Shown piece by piece: positions 22,830 through 34,720 of a stretch of DNA of 64,000 nt. A program made the translations under genes and the position numbers. Numbering within the stretch: position 1 is the stretch's first letter; the number at the start of each line of letters is the position of its first letter. Origin of the DNA: Schistosoma haematobium (Eukaryota > Platyhelminthes > Trematoda > Strigeidida > Schistosomatidae); contig NC_067201.1 in NCBI RefSeq assembly GCF_000699445.3, positions 19,633,001 to 19,697,000 on the forward strand, written 5' to 3'. The notes beneath the pieces were generated by a model. The model did not search any database and was not told where the DNA came from. It saw only the letters and a program-made list of their open reading frames with translations.

Positions 22830-25800
22830 ATGTTATTTCACTGTTAATCCCTTTCTTTCCTTCAACTCGACTACTCATCAGGCGACATTTAAAGGAAAGA
22901 AAAAAGTTCGAAATTAATCTTGGTACCACTGTCTTTCCACTTGGGTTTGGTGTCTCGCTCGCTCCATGCCTCAAGATTGATTCCCACCCTCAACTGCTTT
23001 GTATGAAGCGACTATTTGTACATAAATTTCCAATAATAACATGTTGAATTCCATTTCTCGTGTCTTCTATTGTCAGTTCTAGCAAATGGTAAGAGTGTTT
23101 CGGATATCTTTAAGTAACAAAATGATTCGTTGGCCATTCTTAGACAGACGGAATTTCTAGATGCTATAATCTCGAGTTAGTGGCACGTCGAAATTGTGAC
23201 CAAGTTCTCCTTGACTTTACTGTCTTCTGTGACAAGCTAGTAAGCTGTAATTGTGCTCACGGTCTGTTCGGTGAAGATCCAGTTTTCACAAGTTTTACGG
23301 CGTTACGTTTTTTAGCAGAAAATTCCAATTAGAAATTCAAAGTGATTCACAGTTCTTCCAACGCAATCTATTTCGGTGGGCAGTCCAAAGTGAGGAAGAG
23401 GCGTCGTGTATGGTTTGCTGTCGCTGAAGAACATGGCGGACTACGACATCTTTGATAAAAGTAAAAAGTCCTTCCGACTAATAAGACGTGACGGAAGTAA
23501 TATGGTTTTAGGGATAGCCAATATCTGTTATTATTCCTTCCCGCAAACGAGGTTGGCTAATAAATATTACACCCCCCTTCACTACTAGTATTGCGGGTTC
23601 CTCTGGTATGGTTTAAATATTACAAAGCTGTTACTAAAGTGTCATGTTTAATGAAGCATAATATTTTCTGATGCTATGCTGTACCTGACTTTCGATTGGA
23701 ATATATGCGAGTAAACCAATTTATGTGCATATATCTGACGGTGCTGCAGTTATTTGTAGGGTTATCCGACCGCAGATAATCGTAAGGACATCGGAAACAC
23801 TATAATCGTCAGTGGTCTCGGCTTTGGTTATGTTGAAATTCACAGATGTGAAGGGGATTTCGACAGCAATCATGTTTCGGACTAATTAATGCATCTCTTG
23901 TCTCCTAACACCAAGCGAGTGTTGTTAAGATTGACAGGTTCCCCCACCGTTCGGTGGATTCTTCTAGCTGTCAACTTTGTGGAAACGGACGTTAATTATT
24001 TGAAGATAATTGTGCTTCAGGTCTAGAAGGTCGATTTCGAAGTGCTTTGTGGATTGCAGCCGTTGAAAGTTAACAAAGGGTTGGAAACGGCTTATTTCAT
24101 TTGCTCGACGTTCTTGGACGTCTTTGAACGTTACACATGTTCAATTTACTCACTGAGGAACTCTCAATACTATACAATGTCTAAATAGGATAGGAAGGTC
24201 ACAATTAGTAATCAGTGTCATTAATTTGATGGGCTAGGCTCTACTTAGTTTATTATTGAAGCGTAAGAAACAATATACAGTATATTTCTATTCTGAAAGA
24301 CTTTGTCTGTTGACCTCTGTTAGATGGGCAGCTATTAACGAATTACGTATCAGCAAATAACTTTCCTTTTATTAAGTGCGTGCATACATTTTACAGAGCC
24401 ATTTTTAAAAAATTGCACGAAGTATTGAACTTGACTAGTAAATCACTTTGTATTATGAATTTAACTAGGACTGAAGACCTTAATGTCTTGACCACCGAAT
24501 CGAAGATTTTTTAAATGTACAGTTCGTATATGAGGTTAAATCTACACAAATCTTAACTTTATGGCAGTTACATGACACATATAAGTCCTCATAAAATCAG
24601 CGATTCTTTTAGTAAATGACTGCTAACCGCGATTCGTTTGTCAGACTGATATCAAGGGATCGTTTGTGCCGGTCCAATGAAGCGATTACATCTAAATAAG
24701 TGGAAGGTTAGTACTGAAGCGAACCACTTATTACTGGAGTGATGGATTTCGAAGCACTTTTGATTTGGAAATAATCTTATTTGCACCGTGTCAGAATACT
24801 AGCCACGGATTCTGTATGTGCAATTAATAAACAGTTAAAATCAAAACAGTTGCAGTCGGACCCGCAGAACATTGTGTTTTCATCGGACTCCTACTTCTAC
24901 AAGTAACAATTATCTTGTCTAAGACCGGTCTGTTTATGAATATTTATATTGCTTGTATCAGCATATCCATCCACCAAACTCTTCAGTTAATTATTTGCAT
25001 TGTGTCGCACAACTACTCACACTGGTGGTAATCTTATAGACCGTCGTACACATGTTGTAAAACATAATTTTCGTTAGTAATATTATGTTTACGGCGAATT
25101 CTTTGTGTTTACTGGCTCATTATTTCATAACGTACTTATTAAGTTCATACATGAATTTCATACTTCTAAAAGGTAAAAACAGTCCGATTCCTGCAAAAAC
25201 TTTGCATTTAGGAAGAAGTTAACAGATCTGACCACTCGACTGCACTTTGAATAATGTGTTCCTTTGTTCTCATCTCTATAATCTATGAGTTATTCTCATG
25301 TATCAAATGACATCGTTACTTTGAACTACGGACCTCGTCTTTCAGACGCTTGCTGGCAGTCTAACAAATACTAATTCAAAATCGTTTTTCCGGAACAAAG
25401 CAAACAAATATCGTTACATTTCTTATCAAGTAAATCCCTTCTATTAGTTATCCGTTAGTACCTTTATTAAATTGCTTCCTCTGTTGGATTTGGGTTGATA
25501 AACAGCTATTCGTACCGAAATTTTACGGTCCAGTTTAATAAGCTAGGGATGGAACTATCAAAAAGGCTTGTATCTATAAAGACAAGCATCGAAAGGCGGA
25601 ATGAAATTTCTAAGGTTTTAAAATCTTTTTAATTTATTGTGTCCTTTATCCTCTACAATCAATCAGAAACTTAGTTATTCAGACGTCTATCGAAGAGTCT
25701 GTTTTCAATAAATACTGTGTTTCGAATTTAATAATTCTTCATTCGTATTACCCCAGTCATGTCATCTCTTACATCTATTTCGAACAGAGATTGAGGTGCT

Positions 25801-26200
25801 GCGAGTGAATTTATCCAGTTTCTGACTATAGACGAAATGTCACAATGCTGTTTTGGTTCGAAGTCCATTGACATCTATCAAGCCACGTATTTTAAAAGCT
25901 GAATAATCTGTATCTACAACCTCGTCACCGCTGTAAAACTTCTAGTGTATTACTAACCCTCTTACTTGTTTTGATACTGTCTTGTAGGTCAGAAGTTACG
26001 TATCGCGACCTCACAACACAAGTAAAAAGGCTTGGGTGCATTGAGATTATTGGGATTCTAACTCTTTCGTATAACTTTACTGACCCCTTCATCTCGGTTT
26101 GGATGTTCAGTTTTCAAAGTTGCATGAACGCTTCAAAAGTTTATCGGTTAGTTTATTGTGATGAATTTAGGGGGAAATTATGTACACTTCCCTCCTTATC
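22830..26200. other. 3.4-kb stretch with no supported gene
   Basis: Only short frames occur (23406-23588 +, 25971-26267 +), without homology or paired splice sites. I recognise no repeat. It is less AT-rich than the introns to either side but otherwise featureless by eye. Confidence 0.4.
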
Positions 26201-26204
26201 AGTC

Positions 26205-27540
26205 AGTCAGCTACAACGTAGGACCAGGCACATATATGCATCGGTCCAATTTGCCATACCTCATTAGCACAACACGATGAACATCAAATTCATAGAAGTA
26301 GTTACTTCAGTGGTAGTAATATATGGAAGAAAGGTTGCATATAAGAATATAGTACGAAAAGAAAGAATTAGTTCGTAGAAAGATATGATTTTAATTTCAC
26401 GGCTTAAGGGAAGACAGAGATTACATACACCTATGCCATTGTCACTCAAAGTCTCCAACTATTGGTTACGATAGTCGCGCGGAACCCAACCAGGTAGTCT
26501 GCATCTACCAACATGGCTCACACCAAGAGTTGGTGACTTTATGGACTGGTGCCACATTTTGGTTTGGCTGCCCCTAACTTGTTTTCATCTGTCTCCAACA
26601 CTGGCCAACATTGTGTGTCGTGGTAATACATGAGATGTGGCCCAACCATCTCAGTCGATGAAGATTCACAACCTCATCAGCTGATTAACCATAATACCCT
26701 ATGTTTAACCTCATTTTTACTTACCCGGTGATCCCAGCAGATGCGAGCAGTATTTCCAAAACATTTGTGATCAAGTACCAGTAACTTACGAGCATCCTCT
26801 ACCATTAATGACCACAGTTCCCAACCGTAAAGTAAAACAGACCGGACTGCGGCGCAGTATGCTCGTCCTTTTATTGATAGACAGATATCTCGCTTTCTCA
26901 TGTAAGTTGGCAAAAGCCAAACGAGCCTTCGGGATCCGTGGAGAGATTTTGTCAGATACCAACCCATTAGGGCTGATCAGACTCTCAAAGTTAGTTGTCG
27001 GCGCATTCGACTGCTTCACTCCCTATCCTTAGCTCATGTGTTGACACAGGCCGGTCATGAAGCAACAACTTGCTTACTGCTACCAAAAGACTGCATTTAT
27101 CAGTGTCTTCAACAAATAGGACTATGTCATCTGCGTATTCTAAGTCGATAAGTGGACATCCTAGAAGACCGATTCCTAAAAATCCAGTCGATGAGAACGT
27201 GATTTCCAGCTGTAGGTCTATGATGAAATTAAACAGAAAGGGAGATAGTGGACAGTCTTGTTGGACACCACGTGGGGTCGCAAAATCAGATGACAGTTCT
27301 CGATAAGCTCTGACTCAACGGGTAGTGTTGAAGTAAAGAGCCTTCACAAGGTCTATGTATTTCTGAGGCACACTTTCAATGACAGACACTGCCACAGAAC
27401 CTCTCGGCCTATAGAGTCAAATGCTGCTTTTAAGTCAGGAAAGACCACCACTGTCGGATGCCGATAACCATCCCTATATCTGTGAAAGGATATGAACTGT
27501 TTAGTGAATAAACTTAACACTCCGAAATCACATCAGTCTC
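26205..27540 (-). pseudogene. RTE-like non-LTR retrotransposon, family 2 (3' half)
   Basis: On the - strand the pieces read GVQQDCPLSPFLFNFIIDL and LEYADDIVLFVEDTDK (reverse transcriptase with the YADD box, about 27060-27300). Next come NFESLISPNGLVSDKISPRI, then AYCAAVRSVLLYGWELWSL and DHRVSKNEVKHRVLW. The 3' untranslated part ends near 26205 at 'gtcagctacaacgtagg'. Stops and frameshifts break the frame. The sequence differs from the SR2-like elements at 18, 39 and 53 kb, so it is a separate family. Its 3' end is also found at 7.8, 8.9, 43 and 53 kb. Confidence 0.8.
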
Positions 27541-27549
27541 ATGCAAATA

Positions 27550-28935
27550 AGAGAAGAACGGCCAGCTTCCCTTCCTAGATATACTTCTAACATCCTTTAC
27601 GTATTCAAAAGTGGCTTGTTCTCACCTCAAACCTACCCTGGTAGTATTAGCTTATTATCCAGAGTGCTGAGGTTTCAAATTGTCTTCACATCATTTCCTT
27701 ATTATCCTTGTCTTCTCTTACCCTCTATTTCTTGTCTAGCTGACTTTTTATTTTTATATACTAATATTCTTAACAAGTATATGTGTGATCTGATTGTTTG
27801 AAGTGTCGCGCTAATATATCACATAGCTCTAATAATCTTTGTCTTCTTATTACACTTTCGAAATTTATCAAAGGAACTTTCTTAAAAGACTCCCTGCACA
27901 TACTACTAATACTCTTTTTACCACTTGTCAATGTTTTTGTGACTACCGTTGCAGTAGTATTAGGAATTCGAATTTGTTAATACAAGCTGAACGCTTTCAT
28001 GACATTCGAAAATGTCAATAAGAACACCGAGCTGGAGTAACTGATACCTGTTTCTAATTTAAGCAGTCGTTAATAGTGTCTTTACAGATTGTGTACTCCA
28101 AACAGGCTCCTGCAGTGAGTTGACCTAATACAGGTATTGATATAATTTCAAATCATCGCTTAGGACATCATAGCTTTGTGTGGTAAGTCAACATGGAGTT
28201 TCTGCCGAATGTTAAAACCGCAATAAGTGAAAAAAATTGTCGGCTTGCTTCAAGCTAACCACATCAGTCCTTGAGGATGGTGCCTAAGTAATATTAAGTA
28301 TGAAGAGCCATACTGTAAAAGCATGGAAGTGGGTATCGGTGATAAGCATTAATTTTAAACTTATTATTAGGGAGGAGCTGCATCAAAAGTACCATAGAAC
28401 TAAGAGTCAACAAATAGTTTTCTGAAGTCGCTTGAATAACATGCAAATAACTACCAAAATTTATTCTTATAAGTTCTTACCCTAACAGCATTGTTAAGTG
28501 CGTAACTTTTGCCATACTGTACCTAATAGACTCATAAATAAAATACAGCAGGAAAGTCCAGATTACTGTTAAACAACTGAGTATGAAAATTAGGGTCGCA
28601 AAGTGTTTAGTGTTTGTAAGACAGATAAAAACAAGAATAAACACAAACACTTTGACAATATATAAAAAACCAGGTAAAAGGCTATCAGTATGAAATGAAC
28701 ATCAAGAGATTATGAGATTATTCGACTTTTAATATTTTGGTTTAATTCCTGCCTACACGATAAAACAAAACTAATTATATTCTCTAATGGATGGTCATGA
28801 GCCTCTTGCCACTATTTCTGTAAAAATATACTACTAAAACATAAGGAATGTAGTATTTTAATAAGAGTCAATACGTTGCTACACTTTAACCCTATATTGA
28901 AAAAAAAGCAAATATTTATCTCAAAATAAAGTAGA
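27550..28935. other. Intergenic stretch, nothing recognised
   Basis: Frames at 27541-27801 and 27798-28021 show no homology. This is the 3' flank of MRPS17, and no canonical hexamer on the - strand was found close to its stop. Confidence 0.4.
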
Positions 28936-28942
28936 AATGCAT

Positions 28943-29200
28943 TTAGTTTTCAACACTTTTCAATGTATTGTTCTCTTGATTCAGAATAGACCTCAGTGAT
29001 TCAATGGAATACTCGGGACCTTCGGATTGTAGTCCTGTGACAGGATCAATCAGATTACCAACCGGGAACTCGACTTTCTTTAGTTTGTACATGGTATTGA
29101 ATGCCATTGGTGGGTCAGCCTTTTCAATAAGCACGATATCTCCAATGTTGACCGAAGAGCCTTGTGTATGAACCCAGTATGTTGCTGTTTGATAAAAATA
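28943..29200 (-). CDS. MRPS17: MRPS17 exon 2
   Basis: It encodes 85 residues plus TAA. It holds the conserved VNIGDIVLIEKADPP and NLIDPVTG motifs and a short variable C-terminus. Confidence 0.85.
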   Translation of the reverse strand, partial: YFYQTATYWVHTQGSSVNIGDIVLIEKADPPMAFNTMYKLKKVEFPVGNLIDPVTGLQSEGPEYSIESLRSILNQENNTLKSVEN

Positions 29201-29507
29201 CTGTAGGTCGCATTTATAAATCGATAACATGACGATAGCAAATTACCTTCATCAGGAAACGATTCAAGCAGAGCTTGTGCAAGCGGACCTTAACAATATT
29301 TGGGAATGATGATGTTAAGCTTTGTGAAAACGGCACTATCTGCCCAATCGCATAATCGAAAGGTACTTTTGCTTTTTTCCCCGTTATACTAGCATGCTGA
29401 GGGGAAGTACCTCCAAGCTCAGGCTTGTGATAAGGAAAATATTTCTGGATATGCGGTTCTATGTTTTTGAGTATTTTCGCACCACGATGCTTCCAATATC
29501 GGACCAT
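28943..29507 (-). CDS. MRPS17: Mitochondrial small-subunit ribosomal protein uS17m
   Basis: There are two exons, 29247-29507 and 28943-29200 on the - strand, separated by a 46-bp intron (29201-29246) with donor GATGAAG|GTAATT and acceptor CCTACAG|TATTTT in phase 0. The joined product is 172 residues. The OB-fold core aligns well by eye with animal MRPS17: IVKVRLHKLCLNRFLMK running straight across the splice to YFYQTATYWVHT, then GSSVNIGDIVLIEKADPP and VEFPVGNLIDPVTG. It binds 12S-type rRNA in the mitoribosomal small subunit. There is an N-terminal extension of about 60 residues compared with the human protein. I chose the ATG at 29505-29507 because a possible acceptor (gcggtacag) lies just upstream; the start is the least certain part. 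Confidence 0.85.
29247..29507 (-). CDS. MRPS17: MRPS17 exon 1
   Basis: It encodes 87 residues: a basic N-terminal extension beginning MVRYWKHRGAKILKN, then the first strands of the OB fold, ending in phase 0 after LMK. Confidence 0.75.
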
Positions 29508-29744
29508 ACTTGATCTGTACCGCATAGAAATAAAAAACAATTATATCAGCATTTTGTAACTGATCATTCACTGAAAAGAGTACAAGCTATCTAGACTATA
29601 AAAGAAACTTGTGCTCAGGTAAATAATACTATGCGCTCAGATGAAAATAATCCTCAAGGACCCATTAGCATTTTGAATTTCCATCAAAAACACTTTATGT
29701 CAATATTAGTATCTGATGCGGTTAACCGCTCCAGATACAGTTAC

Positions 29745-30075
29745 AGTTTGGGAAGGACAGGAGGCTCGGTGGCCTATGTTAGTCCTGGCACTGATGGTCT
29801 CTCAGTTGATCCAACTTTCTTTTGAAAGAGTCGACGGATGGAGCCTCAACCACGTGCTGAGGTTGTGAATTCCACTCGTTGATGATTCGATGGGAAAGTC
29901 GATAGTCAGCTGACAAGTAATTTGTTCTCGGCTTATGAACTTTTTTGGAGTGTCCTCGTAAATTCTCTGTTTCGGAAGACAAGAAAAATGAATTCATATG
30001 AAGGAAACTAGACGTACTTGCAAGTACGTCCCAAGTCTGTGGAAATCTGGGGCGTTTGTGCCATTTCCCCAAAGT
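29745..30075 (-). pseudogene. CR1-like (SR1-type) retrotransposon, 3'-end fragment
   Basis: On the - strand the frame reads ENLRGHSKKVHKPRTNYLSA and LSHRIINEWNSQPQHVVEAP, then SVDSFKRKLDQ. The same C-terminal block occurs at 37193-37410 in the element on the + strand (NNLRGHSKKVHKP; FSHRVVNDWNALPEQVVSAP). It is the extreme C-terminus of ORF2 from a 5'-truncated insertion next to MRPS17. Confidence 0.8.
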
Positions 30076-30589
30076 TTATTATGGCGACTTCCCCAAAATG
30101 GGTCAAATTTTCCCCAAAATTGGGAGCTCGAGTGGACACCCTTTCATTTACACCAGGAAATTCATGGTAAGTTAGATAGGCAGTTTTGTTTTCAACAAAA
30201 AGTTAATTGACTGCATCCCTACTGGTAGGACTACATGTACTGCAAGACTACGACATTCAATTAGTGCACAGATAGCAAACAAACAACACCACCAGTCAGT
30301 TACCTCCGGACTCAAAAGACGGTATTTTTATCAAGGTGACTGTGTTTAGAGTGCCAGTGGTAGATTAAAAGAATAGTTGAAAAATTGAGTGAATATACAG
30401 AACACGAGCAAGTAAATTATCATTTAAACGGCCAATTAACTTATAGTTGGAATTACAGTGAGCCATTTAGTACAACTTTAAATAAATGACAACGGGTCGT
30501 TGTTAACAAATTTTCAGTCACTGCGTGTGCTATATAGCATTTGTTACAGCTTCCAGAATAAACAATTAGATTTCGATTATTCTCTGGAA

Positions 30590-32920
30590 TATGGCAAATT
30601 CGCCTTCGACACCAATGTTCAAAAGGTCGTGGGGCGAAACAATAGTTTCAAATGGTTCAAATGGTTGTGGACGGAATAGAAGAAGCTTTCTCTTAACAGG
30701 CTTCCGTGTCTAGTAGCAGGGGATCACCAAATCCTCCAGGCAGAAACCTAGGTATGTTAACAATAAAAGAGGAAAAGAAATTGGTAAATCATAGTGTGAT
30801 GCTGTCTTTGGTCCTTAAGAATAGGTCAAGTTGCCTCTTGAAGGACTCCTGAGAAGTCGCTTGGACTAGCCCGGCTGACAGCGAATTCCAGCTTTTGACA
30901 ACTCTTAAGGAGTAGAAGTTATGTCTACATTCCGTTTTGCTATGTTGTGTCTCCAGTTTCTGCGTGTTACCCCTTAGGTTATTATTCTAACTAAGCTTAA
31001 GTAGGTGTTTAAGAGGATGTCCAGAAGTGTTAAGGATGCTATAAGCCATCAGAAGATCACCTCTAAGACGCCTATACTCTAATGGGTAAATGTCTAGTGA
31101 ATGGAGGCGCTCTCCGTAAGGTTTAGATTTGAGTCCTCGAACTGATTTCGTGGCTCGCCGTTGGATACGCTCCAAAGTGACCTTGTCCTTTTGGAGTGAG
31201 GGTGGAGTACTATGTTTCCGTACTCTAAATGGGGACGGATGAAACTATTGAAGATTGTATGGAAAGTTCGTCCGTCAAACTGTCCAAAAATGCGCTTCAA
31301 CATTACCAGTGCAAGGTTTGCTCGGAAGGCATTTTTGTCACAGTTAGCGTAAGACTTTAAATCATGGGGCACAAGGACTCCTAAATCTTTTCCCACTTGG
31401 GATACTACTAGAGAGGAGTTTCCTAAGTCGTAACTGTAGTTTGCGACATGTCACATATGGACTACTTTACACTTTGAAGTGTTAAAGATAAGTCCGTTAT
31501 CGTCTGCCCAACTTTGAAGTCGAGTCAGATCCTCCTGAAGTGCCTGCATATCGTGTTGGTTGCGTATCTCTCTCCAAAGTTTCACGTCGTCGGCAAAAAG
31601 TAATACGTCTGACGTTACCTGTTGAGGAAGATCGTTTATGTAGATCAAGAAGAGAAGAGGCCCTAGTACTGAGCCCTGGGAGACCCCACTAGGACATTCC
31701 ATAGCCTGAGATAAAGTGAAATTAACCCTAACCTTAAAGTGTCGATTTTTTAGGTATGAACTAAGCCAATCGATTAGAGGTGGTTTGATACCTAGTCGTT
31801 TGAGCTTATTGATAAGACACAAGTGGTTAACCTTGTCAAAAGCTTTTGAGAAATCAAGGTAAATGATATCAACCTTTCCCTTGCGATCGAGGATGCTTGT
31901 CCATCTGTCCACTGCAGTCAGCAGGTTGGTTATACAAGAGTAACCCTTCCTGAAACCATGCTCTTGGGGTGAGAAGAAATTTAAGGACAGTAGATAGTCG
32001 TTTAAACCGTCGCATATCAGGGATTCCATGAGTTTTGAAGGTAATGACGGAAGAGCCACCGGCCGATAACTTGAAGGTTCATTGTGTCGACCCCCTTTGA
32101 AAATTGGTGTGATGTGAGCCAACTTCCAATTTTTCGGTAGTTTTCCTCGGCTGAGCGAGTGTGAGAACATCACGCTAAGCGGCGTTGCCAGGATTGAGGC
32201 TGCTTCCCTCAGTATGGTAGAATGAACCATATCCGGGCCAGGAGAAGTATCTAGTCTTAAGTTCTGCAATTTCCGGAACACCAAGTCGGCGCTTAGGTCC
32301 ACTTCGGAAAGTCCTGTGGAACTGCAGGGGAAACTGCCGTCAGTAAAGTTGATGTCGAGCGGTTGAAATGTCTGAGAGTAATGTGCCGCCAGAAGGTTAG
32401 CGGCGTCGACATCGTCGTTGGTCGGGCCGTTAAGACCTAGCAGTTGAGAAACTCTTGTTTTGGCTTGACGAAGAGAGGCTGCATAACGGAATAGACTTCT
32501 AGGGTTAGAAGCGAATTTGTCCATAAGCTTTGTCTGGTACTGAAGCCTGTCTTCTCTTATAGCCTTCGTGCATATGTTCCTTATATGTTTATATTGCCTA
32601 TACGCTCCGTCGTTATCAGTTCGTTTGTATTCCGCCGAACAGCGCCTTTTGCGGCTTAGCAGGCGAAGGATACGGTTCTTGATTACTGTAGGTGGCTTAC
32701 AGCTTTTGGGAACGGTTTGAGGAACTGAATGGTTTGTAGCACATAAGGGCGTGCAGTAAGAACTCCCAATGACCGTCCACATCTAGTTGAGGGTGAACAT
32801 CCCAAACCACCTGTTGTAGATAGTCATGTAGAGCTGGCACATTCAGCCGTTTAAAGTTCCGACGCGAATTATTGGTGGGGTACCTTAGCTTAGTTTTGCT
32901 GACAAAATTTATGGACGAAC
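30590..32920 (-). pseudogene. CR1-like non-LTR retrotransposon, ORF2 with intact RT core
   Basis: A 443-codon frame (31451-32782) covers a full reverse transcriptase. It has DTSPGPDMVHSTILRE, LAHITPIFKGG with SSYRPVALPSLPSKLMES, GFRKGYSCITNLL, IIYLDFSKAFDKVNH, GVSQGSVLGPLLFLIYINDL and the catalytic LLFADDVKLW. A stop follows KCKVVHM. The C-terminal domain continues in other frames (31094-31396, 30987-31175: [23 protein letters not shown]). Upstream the endonuclease is missing or broken. It is the least decayed RT in the window but not a complete element. It lies head to head with the + strand element that starts near 33.5 kb. Confidence 0.85.
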
Positions 32921-33542
32921 CAATCAGATATAAGATAACGAGTACTAAATTTTGGTGCGAAATTCATTCATACATTTGGCTAAATAGCGTTCCGGCATTA
33001 TGGCTGATGTCAGTTCGTGATGAAAACCCTAAACCCAATTTTTAGCCCAATCATCAACTGTAAATCATAATTTTAACTGGGTTCTAACCCTCATTTAGTA
33101 TTAATCAGTGGTTGCCCATTCTCACGATCACCTCAGCATCTCTAAAAACCAACCATAAATTGTAGTCTCACCACACGTGTTGTCGTCGCCTATTTGGAAC
33201 CCGGAGAGATCGAAAACAACAGAATACAGATCAGGATCAGTGAATACATGAAGAGGGAGAACACTGTGCCAGAAACAACGTATATATTTCAGCTCTATTT
33301 AAAAAGGACAATGGTATTGTTTCTCGTTGAGTTAGTTAACCGTTTTGACCGTAAATTACGCATCAAAACTACTGTTTACACTTTAATTACATCTACCCCA
33401 GTTAAAGTGATATTGTATTGAAGGTTTCGATTTTGCTTTTGTGTATCTATTTCATCGAAGCATACCTGGTCGACTTTTACTTGATTTATTTAGTTAAGGT
33501 TTGAGAATCCTTTTACATAACCTGTTTTTGTCACCGTTCTAG

Positions 33543-34720
33543 TTGATTTTCAAGATGGCTAGATCTGCTCATAAATGTGGCCAACCATACTGCTTATTTT
33601 CCGTGGAGGAAGGGATGCAACGTGATGAGTGTAATAAGTGGTTCCATAAGATGTACACCCGACTAAGCCCCACTGCATATAAAAGTGCTCAAAGCCCAAC
33701 TCTCATTGGCTTCGTAGTTTTTGTTGCTCGAGCAAAACATTACTCATCCGGGAAGCAGTTAGCCTCCTGATGTCGGCTAATAAGAAGGTTGATGAGGGCC
33801 GTACTGGTAAAATTGGTACTGATGGCGAAGATTGCGTTAGTGTCGTAAGTACTGTCACAGCGCAAGCCAGACATCTACTTGTTCAACCCGCAGTTAAACG
33901 TTCTCCCCCGAAACGATTAGTGAGTGACAACTCACTAGACGTTGGTGGCCATATTGCTACAGCTGCGATTAGTGGTCCAGATAAGGCGATTACTGTCCCG
34001 AGTTGTTCTAATGTAGACGTTTCGATTGATAGAAAATGGCTGACGCGAAAACGCGGAAGAGTAGGAAAGACAGCTAAAACTAATGACCGTTTACTTGCTA
34101 AGTCCTTGGTGGACTCTCAGACCAATCCGCCGAAGTCCCATAGTAAAGCTTCGTCTAACATTGTTGTGAGTCACTCGCTCGACTCCCAGGACCCTGTTGC
34201 AATAAAAACTAATCGTAAGATACCAGTAGTTGAAATACAGGATCTAACGTCACGGTCGAAAGCTGTGAACACAGTTTCAAAAGAAGCTAAACCCCTCCAT
34301 AGTTTAATTATTTGGAATCTAGAGGAGTCGAAAGAGAACGACCCTGCTAGAAGACATGCACATGACCTGCAGTTAGTGGAGTCTGTGGTAAAAAATGTAC
34401 TACCTGAAGAGGTTTTAGGGGTACATAATACAAAAGTAATACGATTTGGTAAATGGGTTGGAGGCGAGACCCAACCAAGAAGAATCCCGAAGCTGGTTCT
34501 CGGAAGTTTTGAAGAAAGAGACATATTATTGGAAAACGCACTAAAAACTCGTGACTCAAATTTCCGTATTCGACCAGATTGGCCGCTTGAGGATCGAATC
34601 AAGTGGAAGAATGCTCTTACGGAGTTGAGGACTCGCAAATTAAATGGCGAAAATAACCTTATCATTAAGGGTTTTCGGGTAGTAAGGTCTTGGAAGCCAA
34701 TGCTTCTGAGGCCTGTATGA
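33543..34720 (+). pseudogene. ORF1 of CR1-like element (PHD-type finger, basic domain)
   Basis: Two overlapping frames (33543-33770, 33770-34720) together give an ORF1. It has an N-terminal Cys/His finger, a Lys/Arg/Ser-rich linker (RKWLTRKRGRVGKTAKTNDR), and a C-terminal domain with LIIWNLEESKENDPARR and RIRPDWPLEDRIKWKNAL, which looks like the RRM/esterase-type nucleic-acid chaperone region of other non-LTR ORF1 proteins. One frameshift separates the finger from the rest. Confidence 0.7.
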
